A stretch of DNA of 64,000 nucleotides. It comes from Gammaproteobacteria bacterium (lineage in GTDB: Bacteria; Pseudomonadota; Gammaproteobacteria; Ga0077536). The notes under the pieces are model-generated. The model made no database searches and was not told the DNA's origin. It saw only the letters and a program-made list of their open reading frames with translations. The stretch spans positions 38,561 through 102,560 of the forward strand of contig JACQWY010000037.1 of the NCBI GenBank assembly GCA_016209015.1, read 5' to 3'. Of this stretch, positions 57,283-64,000 are shown piece after piece (position 1 is the first letter of the stretch; every line of letters starts with the position of its first letter). The position numbers and the translations under genes are program-made.

Positions 57283-57597
57283 TCACGCCCCTGATTCATT
57301 CCCCCGGCCCCACTGCGCGCTCGCCACGCGCCCGACCGCGAGATCGATCGCGCGTTCGACTTTCGCGTTCATGGCGGCGAGCTCGGTCGGATCGGAGTAG
57401 AACGCCATGTCGACGTCGTGGCGGATGTATTTCGCGGGAAGCTCGTTCAGTGCGATGCAGACGATGTCGACGAACGTGTCCCCGTCGACGGCGAGATTGC
57501 GGGCGCGCACGGCGTCGATGACTTTGCGCTCGTAGTAGTTGTGGAGCTGCTCGATCGGCGAGTCCGGGAGGGTGCTGGGGCGTTTGGATAGCAGCAT
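57283..57597 (-). CDS. ComFB-family protein
   Basis: A 104-residue helical protein. IEQLHNYYERKVIDAVRARN and DIVCIALNELPAKYIRHDVD and FYSD match late-competence ComFB-type proteins (some bind c-di-AMP in cyanobacteria). No Cys cluster. A gap of 372 bases to the SIR2-like gene upstream contains repeats, so it may be a separate unit. Confidence 0.8.
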   Translation of the reverse strand: MLLSKRPSTLPDSPIEQLHNYYERKVIDAVRARNLAVDGDTFVDIVCIALNELPAKYIRHDVDMAFYSDPTELAAMNAKVERAIDLAVGRVASAQWGRGNESGA

Positions 57598-57958
57598 GAT
57601 CGTTCTCCGCGCGGGCGCTGGCCGGCGGCGGCGCCGCCGGCATGAACCTTATCGGCGTCGGGCGGGAGGGGCTTGAAAGGCCGGGGCGCCGATAAGACCG
57701 CGATCGATGCGCCTCCTTCGTCGGCACATCCCATGGGCGGGGAAAAATTGAGGGGACACCTAATTTGATTCGACCGGGACCTGGCGACGGGTTCGAATCG
57801 GTGGCCGAATCCTGACAGCATGGTCGTTCTCCGCGCAGACGCGTCCGGCGGCGGGCGAGAGGCGCTTGAAACGGAGCATATCCGGGAGCCGCCGCCGGCG
57901 CCCGGCGCCAAGCTCGAATCCCGCGATCGATGCGCCTCCTGCGTCGGCGCATCCTATG
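57592..57958. repeat. Imperfect direct duplication in the spacer
   Basis: Segments around 57592-57735 and 57817-57958 share CAGCATGRTCGTTCTCCGCG starts and GCGATCGATGCGCCTCC ends, about 225 bases apart. The end motif also occurs at about 29858 and inverted at about 41364. A single GGGGACACCTAATTTG half-site lies between (about 57751). No gene is seen here. Confidence 0.65.
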
Positions 57959-57969
57959 AGAAGCGACGC

Positions 57970-58830
57970 CTAACCCACCGCCGCCAATACCGCCGTCGCG
58001 GGCTCGGGCGCGAGCCGCGCGGCGAACGTTTCGAGCGGCATGTCGAGGCGCACGATATTCTGCCCGGCCAGGAACTTCAGCTCGTTCTTCGTCAGCTCGC
58101 CCGGCAGAACAGCGAAATGCGGGCCCACTGAGCGTTTGACGATCTGGCGGGCGAACGTGCGCTGGAGCTGGGTCGCGAACCGCTCGCCGAGGAACAGGAA
58201 GCCGCGGTCGCGGCGGCGTTCCTTCACGAGCTCGGGGATCGGCGTCTGGATGTCGATCTCGGTGAGGACTTCGACGTAATCGCTGTCGGAGATGATGTAG
58301 TTCGCGGCCGGTGCGACGCTGCCGAGCGGCTGGTAGACGAGCGTCGCCCAGTTCGCGGCCTCGTCGATCGTCACCTCGTCGCCTTCCGGGTCGTAATACT
58401 TCGTCCAGGCGTCACGATGCTCGGCCTGGCTCACGCCCTGCACCATGCCCCAGCCGTCGCGGCCCTCGAGCGCGCGCTGGAGCGCGTCGTCGTACCACGC
58501 CGTCACGACGAGCGGCAGCTTCTCCAGGCTCGCGATCAGCGAATGCAGCTTCGTCACCGGCGCCGCGCCCGTGAACGCGTCGGTCATGATCTTCGAGAGC
58601 GTCTTGCGATGCTTGAAGTTCTCGATGAACTGCGCGGTCGCCGTCGGGTTGTTGCGGATCTTGTGCGGCACGCTCGCTTTCGCGGTCAGCGCGGCGGCAA
58701 GAGTGGCGAGAGAATGCGGCACGCCGGGACTCGGGCCCGCGAGCTCGAGCACGCCGGGGCCGAGATAAGGCACGAGGCGGCCGGTCGCGAGCGCGCGACT
58801 GAGGGAGGCGATGTCGTGGGTGTGGGTCAT
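57970..58830 (-). CDS. SIR2-like domain protein of the nif operon
   Basis: A 286-residue protein. LVPYLGPGVLELAGPSPGVP and LPLVVTAWYDDALQRAL match SIR2-like NAD+-binding proteins (SIR2_2 type); the loop VPYLGPGVL corresponds to the Gly-rich NAD+ loop. A catalytic His is not obvious. Last gene of an eleven-gene nif accessory operon, 25 bases after the DegT homologue. SIR2-like genes occur in some nif clusters but have no established role there. Confidence 0.75.
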   Translation of the reverse strand: MTHTHDIASLSRALATGRLVPYLGPGVLELAGPSPGVPHSLATLAAALTAKASVPHKIRNNPTATAQFIENFKHRKTLSKIMTDAFTGAAPVTKLHSLIASLEKLPLVVTAWYDDALQRALEGRDGWGMVQGVSQAEHRDAWTKYYDPEGDEVTIDEAANWATLVYQPLGSVAPAANYIISDSDYVEVLTEIDIQTPIPELVKERRRDRGFLFLGERFATQLQRTFARQIVKRSVGPHFAVLPGELTKNELKFLAGQNIVRLDMPLETFAARLAPEPATAVLAAVG

Positions 58831-58855
58831 GGCGTAACTCCGTGCTGTAGTGCGC

Positions 58856-60007
58856 TCAGTAGATCGCTGCGCCCGCGCCGACGTTCACCGAAGAGTCCTT
58901 CGCGGTCTTGACGATGAACTTCACCTGGTCGGCCGTGAGGTGGGCGTGGAACGGCAGGGCGATCGAACGATCGGAAATGCGATCCGCGACGGGCAGCGAG
59001 CCCCGGTGCAGACCGCGTTCCTTGAAATACGGCTGCAGGTGCAGCGGCCGGCAGTAGGCGGCGGCCTCGATGCCGGCGGTGTTCAGATCCTCGACGATGT
59101 CGTCGCGCGCCTGCTTCTGGAAGCGCGTGCCGAGATGGACGGTATAGCTGAACCAGTGGACTTCGCTCGCCTCGGGCGCGAGATACGGCGGCTTGATGCC
59201 CTCGAAGGACTGGATCTCCTCCAGATAGAACGCCTCCACCGCCTTGCGCCGCGCGAGCAGCTCGTCGGCACGCCGGAGCTGCAGCAGGCCGAGCGCGGCC
59301 GTGACGTTGCTCATCGTCGCGCGCAGCGCCGGGAAGCCGCCGACGACGACCGAGCTGCGATCCTCGAGCCGGTGCGATCTGAAGCTGCGCAGGCGCGAGG
59401 CGAGCTTCGTGTCGTCCGTCACGATCATGCCGCCCTCGCCGCAGCAGATCGCGGAGGGCGCGGCGAAATCGAAAACCGAGGCGAGGCCGAACGTGCCGAC
59501 GAGCCGGTCCCGATAGCGTGAGCCGAAGCTCTCGCTCGCATCCTCGATGAGTGCGACACCGTGTTCCGCCGCCAGCGCTTCCAGCGGCCCCCAGGCCGCG
59601 GGATGCCCGTTCACGTTCGTCGCGACGATCGCCTTCGTGCCCGGGCCGATCCGCGCGGCGAGCTTGTCCGGTGCGATGGACTGCATCCAGTAGTCGATTT
59701 CGGAGAGGGTGAGCGTCGCGCCCGCGTGCGGCACCGCCCAGGCGACGTGATGCCAGGAGTACGGCGCGGCGATCACTTCGTCGCCGGCGCCGATACCGAG
59801 TGCGCGCAGCACGAGGAAGAGGCCGACGGAGCCGCTCGGCACGGCGATCGCATGCGCGCGACCGAGGCGCGCGGCGAACGCCTCCTCGAAAGCCTGCACG
59901 ACGCGCCCCTGGCCGAGCTCGGGCGAGCGCAGCACGGCAGCGACGCCCTCGAGCTCGTCCGCCGAGAAATCGGGATCCGCGAAGAGGATGGTGTCTGCCT
60001 CGCTCAT
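58856..60007 (-). CDS. DegT/StrS aminotransferase homologue lacking the PLP lysine
   Basis: A 383-residue fold-type I protein. SPELGQGRVVQAFEEAFAAR, AVPSGSVGLFLVLRALGIGA, DASESFGSRYRD (D156 of the ring contact) and the GEGG segment are DegT/StrS. In the family the pattern is FSFxxxKxxxxGEGG; here it reads FDFAAPSAICCGEGG, so Ser185 stands at the Lys position. A normal internal aldimine is therefore impossible. It overlaps the small gene upstream by four bases. Either a non-transaminating PLP enzyme or a repurposed fold. Confidence 0.88.
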   Translation of the reverse strand: MSEADTILFADPDFSADELEGVAAVLRSPELGQGRVVQAFEEAFAARLGRAHAIAVPSGSVGLFLVLRALGIGAGDEVIAAPYSWHHVAWAVPHAGATLTLSEIDYWMQSIAPDKLAARIGPGTKAIVATNVNGHPAAWGPLEALAAEHGVALIEDASESFGSRYRDRLVGTFGLASVFDFAAPSAICCGEGGMIVTDDTKLASRLRSFRSHRLEDRSSVVVGGFPALRATMSNVTAALGLLQLRRADELLARRKAVEAFYLEEIQSFEGIKPPYLAPEASEVHWFSYTVHLGTRFQKQARDDIVEDLNTAGIEAAAYCRPLHLQPYFKERGLHRGSLPVADRISDRSIALPFHAHLTADQVKFIVKTAKDSSVNVGAGAAIY

Positions 60008-60258
60008 GCGCGCTTCGCGAGCACGATGCCCGTCGCCGACGTCGGCTCGGTCGTGATCTCCGGACAGTGATTGCGGCCGTCGATGAGGTAGACGGTGTAG
60101 GCGCCGAACGTCCGGTAAGGCGTCTCGCCGCGCATGTCGTCCGCGTCGACGACCGACACCGAGGCGCCGAGGGCCTCGCGCAGCGCCGCGACGTTCGGGC
60201 GCGCCGCGCCGCCGAGCTCGGCGGCGAGCGCCGCGAGCTTCGCTTCTTCGATCGCCAT
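60004..60258 (-). CDS. Small nif-operon protein of unknown family
   Basis: An 84-residue protein (MAIEEAKLAALAAELGGAAR, VSVVDADDMRGETPYRTFGA, YLIDGRNHCPEITTEP). Short beta-rich C-terminal half after an Ala-rich helix; one Cys (NHCPE). Coupled to the DegT homologue by ATGA overlap and 15 bases after nifT. I do not recognise the family, although small proteins of this kind recur in nif clusters. Confidence 0.7.
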   Translation of the reverse strand: MAIEEAKLAALAAELGGAARPNVAALREALGASVSVVDADDMRGETPYRTFGAYTVYLIDGRNHCPEITTEPTSATGIVLAKRA

Positions 60259-60273
60259 GATCCGCGCTCTACC

Positions 60274-60483
60274 TCATTCGCCGAGCTTGCGCGCTTCGAC
60301 GGTGATCGGCAGACGGGTGTCGGCGGCCATCGCGGGCAGCTCGAGGCGCCAGCCGTTGCCGAGCGTGACGACCCCGCCCCACATCTCCGGCTTCTCCATG
60401 TCGACGATCGGCTCCTCGAGATCCTTCTTTGCGACGTAGGCCGAGAGCTGACCGTTCGCGCTCCTGCGCAGCATGACTTTCAT
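60274..60483 (-). CDS. nifT: NifT/FixU
   Basis: A 69-residue protein beginning MKVMLRRSANGQLSAYVAKK, with LEEPIVDMEKPEMWGGVVTL and GNGWRLELP, the NifT/FixU pattern. Role in nitrogenase maturation is undefined. It follows nifS by 27 bases. Confidence 0.92.
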   Translation of the reverse strand: MKVMLRRSANGQLSAYVAKKDLEEPIVDMEKPEMWGGVVTLGNGWRLELPAMAADTRLPITVEARKLGE

Positions 60484-60510
60484 GTGTGGTCTCCGATGAT
60501 GAATGCGTAT

Positions 60511-61644
60511 TCAGGCGGCACGCTGCGCGAGCAGCGCGGCGAGCGTGTCGACGACGCGGTCGACTTCTTCCGCCGTGTTGTCGGGGCCGAGGGAGAAACG
60601 GACCGTCCCGAGCGCCTGCTCCTCGTCGAGGCCCATGGCGAGCAGCACGTGCGAGGGCGCCGTGCCGTCGCTCGTGCACGCCGAGCCGGCGGAGGCATAG
60701 ATGCCCGCGCGCTCCAGGCTGTCGAGCACGAACTCCGCGTCGACGCCGCGGAAGCGCACGCTGCTCGTGTTCGACAGCCGCGGTGCGCCGGCCGCATTGA
60801 CGAACGCACCCGGCACGTTCGTGACGAGGCCGCGTTCGAGCCGTTCGCGCAGCGCGAGCGCGTTCCCGGCGAGCGTCGCGACGCCGGGTTCGAGCCAGGC
60901 GCAAGCCGCGCCGAGCGCGGCGATCCCCGGCAGGTTCGGCGTGCCCGCGCGGCGGCGGCGCTCCTGGTGGCCGTGCAGCAGCGGCGGGAGCTTCAGACCC
61001 TTGCGTACGTAGAGTGCGCCGATGCCGGGCGGCGCGCCGAACTTGTGGCCGGACAGCGCGAGCAGATCGACCGGCAGCGCACGGACGTCGACCGGCAGCC
61101 TGCCGACGGCCTGCACGGCATCGGTGTGGAACAGGGCGCCGTGCGCGCGGACGAGCGGCGCGAGCTCGTCGAGCGGCTGAATGGCCCCGGTCTCGTTGTT
61201 CGCCCACAGCACGGAGACGAGCGCCGTGTCGGGGTTGAGCGCATTCGCGAGCGTCTCCGGCGCGACGAGCCCGTCGGCATCGACGTCGAGCCGGGTCACC
61301 CGCAAGCCCTGCCGCGCGAGGTGCTCGACGAGCGCCAACGTCGACGGATGCTCGACGGCGCTCGCGATCACGTGACGTTTCATCGGCTGCAGCGCGAGCG
61401 CACCGAGGATCGCCTGATGATTCGCTTCCGTGCCGCCGCTCGTGAAGACGAGCTCCGCGGGCTCCGCGCCGAGGAAGGCCGCGAGCTCGCCGCGCGCCTG
61501 CTCCTGCACGCGCTTCGCGGCCTGGCCGGCGGCGTGCTTCGCGCTCGGATTGCCGGGCGGCGCGGTCATCACCTCGACCATGCGCGCGACGCACACCGGC
61601 AGCACCGGCGAAGTCGCGTTGTGATCGAAGTAGATCGTGCTCAC
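60511..61644 (-). CDS. nifS: Cysteine desulfurase NifS
   Basis: A 377-residue PLP enzyme supplying sulfur for nitrogenase Fe-S clusters. STIYFDHNATSPVLP opens it; GGTEANHQAIL binds PLP phosphate; LSGHKFGAPPGIGALY holds the PLP Lys (K201); ASAGSACTSDGT carries the persulfide Cys. GTG start at 61644 overlaps the preceding stop (GTGA), so it is coupled. No nifU is in the window. Confidence 0.95.
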   Translation of the reverse strand: MSTIYFDHNATSPVLPVCVARMVEVMTAPPGNPSAKHAAGQAAKRVQEQARGELAAFLGAEPAELVFTSGGTEANHQAILGALALQPMKRHVIASAVEHPSTLALVEHLARQGLRVTRLDVDADGLVAPETLANALNPDTALVSVLWANNETGAIQPLDELAPLVRAHGALFHTDAVQAVGRLPVDVRALPVDLLALSGHKFGAPPGIGALYVRKGLKLPPLLHGHQERRRRAGTPNLPGIAALGAACAWLEPGVATLAGNALALRERLERGLVTNVPGAFVNAAGAPRLSNTSSVRFRGVDAEFVLDSLERAGIYASAGSACTSDGTAPSHVLLAMGLDEEQALGTVRFSLGPDNTAEEVDRVVDTLAALLAQRAA

Positions 61645-62006
61645 GGCCAGAACCGGCGCGACTCGTCTTCTGCGAGCTCGGCGAGCAGCGGCGCAAGACG
61701 CGGCGCTTCGCCCGCCATGCACCAGCGCCGCGCCGCGTGATCACGGTAGAACAGACGCCACGTGCCGCTCGCGGCCGTGTAGCGGATGAGCGCGACCTCG
61801 ATCTCGCCGCCCCCGGGGTCGATGTTGCGCGAGCAGTTCGGGCTCACGATGCGATAGCCGTTCTCCGCCGCCAGTACGCGCGGCGTCACGTAGCGATAGC
61901 GCCGACGGCCTTCGACCGCGCGCAGGATGCGCCGGTGATCGAGCTCGTTCGGCTGGCTCGCCGCGGCCGCGATCCGCCCGCGTTCGCCGCGCGCGCGCGC
62001 GTTCAC
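61641..62006 (-). CDS. Unrecognised nif-operon protein
   Basis: About 121 residues. RILRAVEGRRRYRYVTPRVL, NGYRIVSPNCSRNIDPGGGE, IRYTAASGTWRLFYRDHAA and RRWCMAGEAPRLAPLLAEL can be read. Beta-rich core with one Cys in SPNCSRN. GTG start at 62006 overlaps the NifZ2 stop (GTGA); a GTG at 62027 is the alternative. The family is unknown to me. Its tight coupling between nifZ and nifS suggests a cluster-assembly role. Confidence 0.7.
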   Translation of the reverse strand: MNARARGERGRIAAAASQPNELDHRRILRAVEGRRRYRYVTPRVLAAENGYRIVSPNCSRNIDPGGGEIEVALIRYTAASGTWRLFYRDHAARRWCMAGEAPRLAPLLAELAEDESRRFWP

Positions 62007-62266
62007 GGCGGCGGCGGCTGACGCCACGGCGAGATCTCCTCCTCGAGGCAGCCGACGACGCGGCGCCCGGCGAAATCCACCATGTAGATCGGCAGATTCT
62101 CCGCCACGTGGTGACCGACCTGGACGATTTCGCCCACCGTGCCCGCGGCGACGAGCAGCGCGTCCGGCGCGAGCTCCGGATGGCTGCCGTCGTTGTAGAG
62201 GTCGAGCGCCGCGGCGACGGCCAAGCCTTCCTGATAGCGGGGTTCGCGGAGGTCGACCGGGCTCAT
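62003..62266 (-). CDS. Second NifZ-domain protein
   Basis: An 87-residue protein whose core GTVGEIVQVGHHVAENLPIY and VDFAGRRVVGCLEEEISPW resembles the NifZ beta-barrel repeat (compare GEVGYVCGIGTFLQQFYIYS in nifZ). It overlaps nifZ by four bases. In many organisms the NifZ domain is single, so this is probably a tandem duplication that diverged. Confidence 0.75.
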   Translation of the reverse strand: MSPVDLREPRYQEGLAVAAALDLYNDGSHPELAPDALLVAAGTVGEIVQVGHHVAENLPIYMVDFAGRRVVGCLEEEISPWRQPPPP

Positions 62267-62565
62267 GCCGGCACGTCCGCGATCGGCACCCAGTCCTCCG
62301 CCGGATCGAGCTCGCGCGCCTTCATGCCGACGCGATAGCCGCGGTCGATGAAGTCGACGCTGTAGATGTAGAACTGCTGGAGGAACGTGCCGATGCCGCA
62401 GACGTAGCCGACCTCGCCCTTCGTGACGAGGATTTCGCCGATCTCCTTGCCGCGGAACGTGCCGTCGTTGCGGATCGTGCGCCGCGAGCGCACTTTCATG
62501 CCGTACTCGAAGGCCGGCGGGCCGTCGAGCTCCACGATGTCGCTGTCGCGTGCGATTTTCATCAT
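62263..62565 (-). CDS. nifZ: NifZ
   Basis: A 100-residue protein (FEYGMKVRSRRTIRNDGTFR, GEILVTKGEVGYVCGIGTFL, YSVDFIDRGYRVGMKARELD), the NifZ pattern. NifZ helps form the second P-cluster pair of the MoFe protein. GAGGAG precedes the ATG, 11 bases after the LRV gene. Confidence 0.93.
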   Translation of the reverse strand: MMKIARDSDIVELDGPPAFEYGMKVRSRRTIRNDGTFRGKEIGEILVTKGEVGYVCGIGTFLQQFYIYSVDFIDRGYRVGMKARELDPAEDWVPIADVPA

Positions 62566-62576
62566 CGTCTCCTCGT

Positions 62577-63371
62577 TCAGTGCAGGATCTGATCGCCGCT
62601 CGCGGCGCTCGAGCCGAACAGCCGTTCGCGGGCGCGGGCCGCGACCGCTTCGTCGTCGTTGTGCGTGAGCTGCTGGAGGACATGACCGGCCTCGATGCGG
62701 CTCGCCACTTCGTAACGCACACGCCAGTCGGGGTCTTCCGAGAGCAGATGCAGGAGTCCCGCCGGCAGACGCCGCGCGACTTCGAGCCGCACGTCGTCCA
62801 CGGGGTCGCGCGCGAGCTCGAGCAGCGATCCGGTCGGGATGCGCGTCGCAACCGTACGGCGCACCTGCGTGTCCGGGTCGCGCATCATGAGCGTGAGGAG
62901 CTCCGGGCGGATGCGCCGCGCGACGGTGAGCCTCACCTGGTAGTCCTCGTCGCCCATCAGCGCGATGAGATCGCCGTCGTCGAGACGTCCCGCGACGCGG
63001 ATGCGCACTTCGCGATGCGGATCCGCGCGCAATCTCAACAGATAGCGATACGGCAGCCGCGACACCGCGGCCCAGCGCACGACTTCGTCGGGATCGTTCA
63101 GCAGCGCCGGCAGTCTGAATTCGTCGGCATGGCGCGCGGCGAGCGCGCGGACCTCGAAGTAGGGATGGCCGAGATAGTCGTTCGCGAAATTCGGATTCTG
63201 CTTGAAGAAGCGCTCAATGCGCCGCGCGTAGCGATCGTGCACGCAGGCCCGGAGCGGCTGACAGCGTCCCTTCCCGAGCAGGACCGCATGCGCACACTCC
63301 GCGCAGACGACGGGCGCGCCCTGCCAGTCGAGCGCGGTGAGGATGTCCTCGTCCGGATCGCGATCAGTCAT
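62577..63371 (-). CDS. Nif-associated LRV protein with N-terminal Cys cluster
   Basis: A 264-residue leucine-rich-repeat-variant protein. N-terminal C23-x2-C26-x10-C37-x5-C43 is the LRV Fe-S cluster site. About seven LRV repeats follow (for example DPHREVRIRVAGRLDDGDLI, DPDTQVRRTVATRIPTGSLL, DPDWRVRYEVASRIEAGHVL). The Azotobacter nif-region LRV protein carries a 4Fe-4S cluster; its exact role is unknown. It overlaps the TPR gene by eight bases. Confidence 0.93.
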   Translation of the reverse strand: MTDRDPDEDILTALDWQGAPVVCAECAHAVLLGKGRCQPLRACVHDRYARRIERFFKQNPNFANDYLGHPYFEVRALAARHADEFRLPALLNDPDEVVRWAAVSRLPYRYLLRLRADPHREVRIRVAGRLDDGDLIALMGDEDYQVRLTVARRIRPELLTLMMRDPDTQVRRTVATRIPTGSLLELARDPVDDVRLEVARRLPAGLLHLLSEDPDWRVRYEVASRIEAGHVLQQLTHNDDEAVAARARERLFGSSAASGDQILH

Positions 63372-63891
63372 CCTCGGCCTCCGGCACGAGCACCGCTTTC
63401 AGGACACGGCCCTTCAGACGATCGAGCGCGTCGAGCTCGGCGAGCTTGGCGAGCGCGCGCTCGCCCTCCGCGATCCGGCCGAGGCGGAGATTCAGGTAGG
63501 CATAGCCCTTCAGCGCGAAGAGGAAGAAGCGCGGCAGCGGCGTGAAGCCCGCGAAATCCGCGGCCTCGGGTGCGACGTCGCGCCAATCCCTGCCCATGCC
63601 GAGCTCGTGCGCGGCGCGCGCGAGGCACTGCTCCGCGATATAGAGCGCGGCGTCGGGGCGGCCCTGGTAGAAGTGAAAGCGGTAGAAACCGATGTCGACC
63701 GCGAAGTGCCCCGGTGCGAGCTCGCGCGCGCGTTCGAGATGCTGGAGGGCGCGTGCCGGATCACCGTAATGCAGCCCGGCGAGCGCGAGCTCCTGCTCGG
63801 CCGCTTCCGGCAGGCCGGCGCCGAGGCAGGCGTCGTCCGGCCACGCGTTCGGCGCGGGTCCGGGCGGCATCCTGCTCGCAGCGGCGGTCAT
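63364..63891 (-). CDS. TPR-like nif-associated protein
   Basis: A 175-residue helical protein. GDPARALQHLERARELAPGH, GRPDAALYIAEQCLARA and LKGYAYLNLRLGRIAEGERA look like tetratricopeptide repeats. It lies between IscA/HesB and the LRV gene and probably scaffolds protein contacts during nitrogenase maturation. The start may be M1 or M8. Confidence 0.75.
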   Translation of the reverse strand: MTAAASRMPPGPAPNAWPDDACLGAGLPEAAEQELALAGLHYGDPARALQHLERARELAPGHFAVDIGFYRFHFYQGRPDAALYIAEQCLARAAHELGMGRDWRDVAPEAADFAGFTPLPRFFLFALKGYAYLNLRLGRIAEGERALAKLAELDALDRLKGRVLKAVLVPEAEDD

Positions 63892-63894
63892 CGC

Positions 63895-64000
63895 TCAGTG
63901 CCGGCGGCCGATGCTCGACACGCTGACCGTGCCGACGCCCGGCGGATTCGCGCTCTTCTCCGGGCTCGAGCTGCTGCAGCCGCAGGCGACCTGCGCATTG
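63895..64000 (-). CDS. IscA/HesB-type Fe-S protein, C-terminal fragment
   Basis: The last 34 residues of a protein running off the window. NAQVACGCSSS matches the C-terminal CGC motif of the A-type carriers (IscA/HesB), in which the Cys pair binds iron or clusters. The tail (SPEKSANPPGVGTVSVSSIG) is longer than usual. It is the first visible gene of the accessory operon; the promoter lies beyond 64000. Confidence 0.7.
   Translation of the reverse strand, partial: NAQVACGCSSSSPEKSANPPGVGTVSVSSIGRRH

Overview
The window is high-GC DNA from a diazotrophic proteobacterium. The housekeeping genes (oligopeptidase A, SH3-domain TIGR04211-type protein, ExoIII, DUF3135, cytochrome c4, EngB, DsbA) and the VPLPA-CTERM proteins point to a gammaproteobacterium. 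I cannot name the genus from sequence alone.

Layout. (1) 1-14.0 kb is a core-like block: partial MoeB/ThiF, LemA, a GIDE/EF-hand membrane protein, oligopeptidase A, ExoIII, L31, EngB, cytochrome c4, DsbA, a diguanylate cyclase and a PilZ protein. (2) 14.1-22.0 kb holds a sigma-54 activator divergent from a nifV-iscX-nifW-fixABCX-cytochrome c operon, which has its own -24/-12 promoter and a NifA-type upstream site. (3) 22-39.6 kb is accessory DNA: three MITE-like inverted-repeat elements, an alpha/beta-hydrolase pseudogene, an ankyrin protein, a frameshifted DUF4142 gene, a hydantoinase-type operon, a cupin, a glycosyltransferase, a methyltransferase and two VPLPA-CTERM proteins. (4) 39.7-50.7 kb, minus strand, is the structural nitrogenase cluster, transcribed nifH-nifD-nifK-Shethna-type 2Fe-2S ferredoxin-nifE-nifN-nifX-DUF269-DUF683-fdxB. 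A separate molbindin-nifQ pair follows with its own sigma-54 promoter. (5) 50.7-54.2 kb, plus strand and divergent from nifH, carries an ArsC/NifO-like protein, a truncated haemoglobin, an unrecognised protein and draT-draG. (6) 54.3-57.3 kb is a visibly less GC-rich insert with a frameshifted acetyltransferase, a GT2 glycosyltransferase and a decayed REP-associated tyrosine transposase (RAYT). (7) 57.3-64 kb, minus strand, is an eleven-gene nif accessory operon read from the right edge: IscA/HesB - TPR-like - LRV protein - nifZ - second NifZ - unknown - nifS - nifT - unknown - DegT/StrS homologue - SIR2-like. A separate ComFB-type gene lies beyond it.

How it works together. NifHDK is the Mo-nitrogenase. 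NifE/N/X/Q/V/S/Z/W/T, IscX and IscA supply FeMo-co and Fe-S clusters. FixABCX and FdxB supply low-potential electrons. DraT/DraG switch NifH at Arg102. The Shethna-type ferredoxin and the truncated globin suggest protection from O2 or NO. nifA and nifB are not in the window, but the NifA sites imply NifA control. The most unusual pieces are a DegT/StrS protein in the nif operon whose PLP-lysine position is Ser, the SIR2-like partner next to it, the unrecognised 195-residue protein beside the haemoglobin, and several families of palindromic repeats, one of which abuts the draT start codon.
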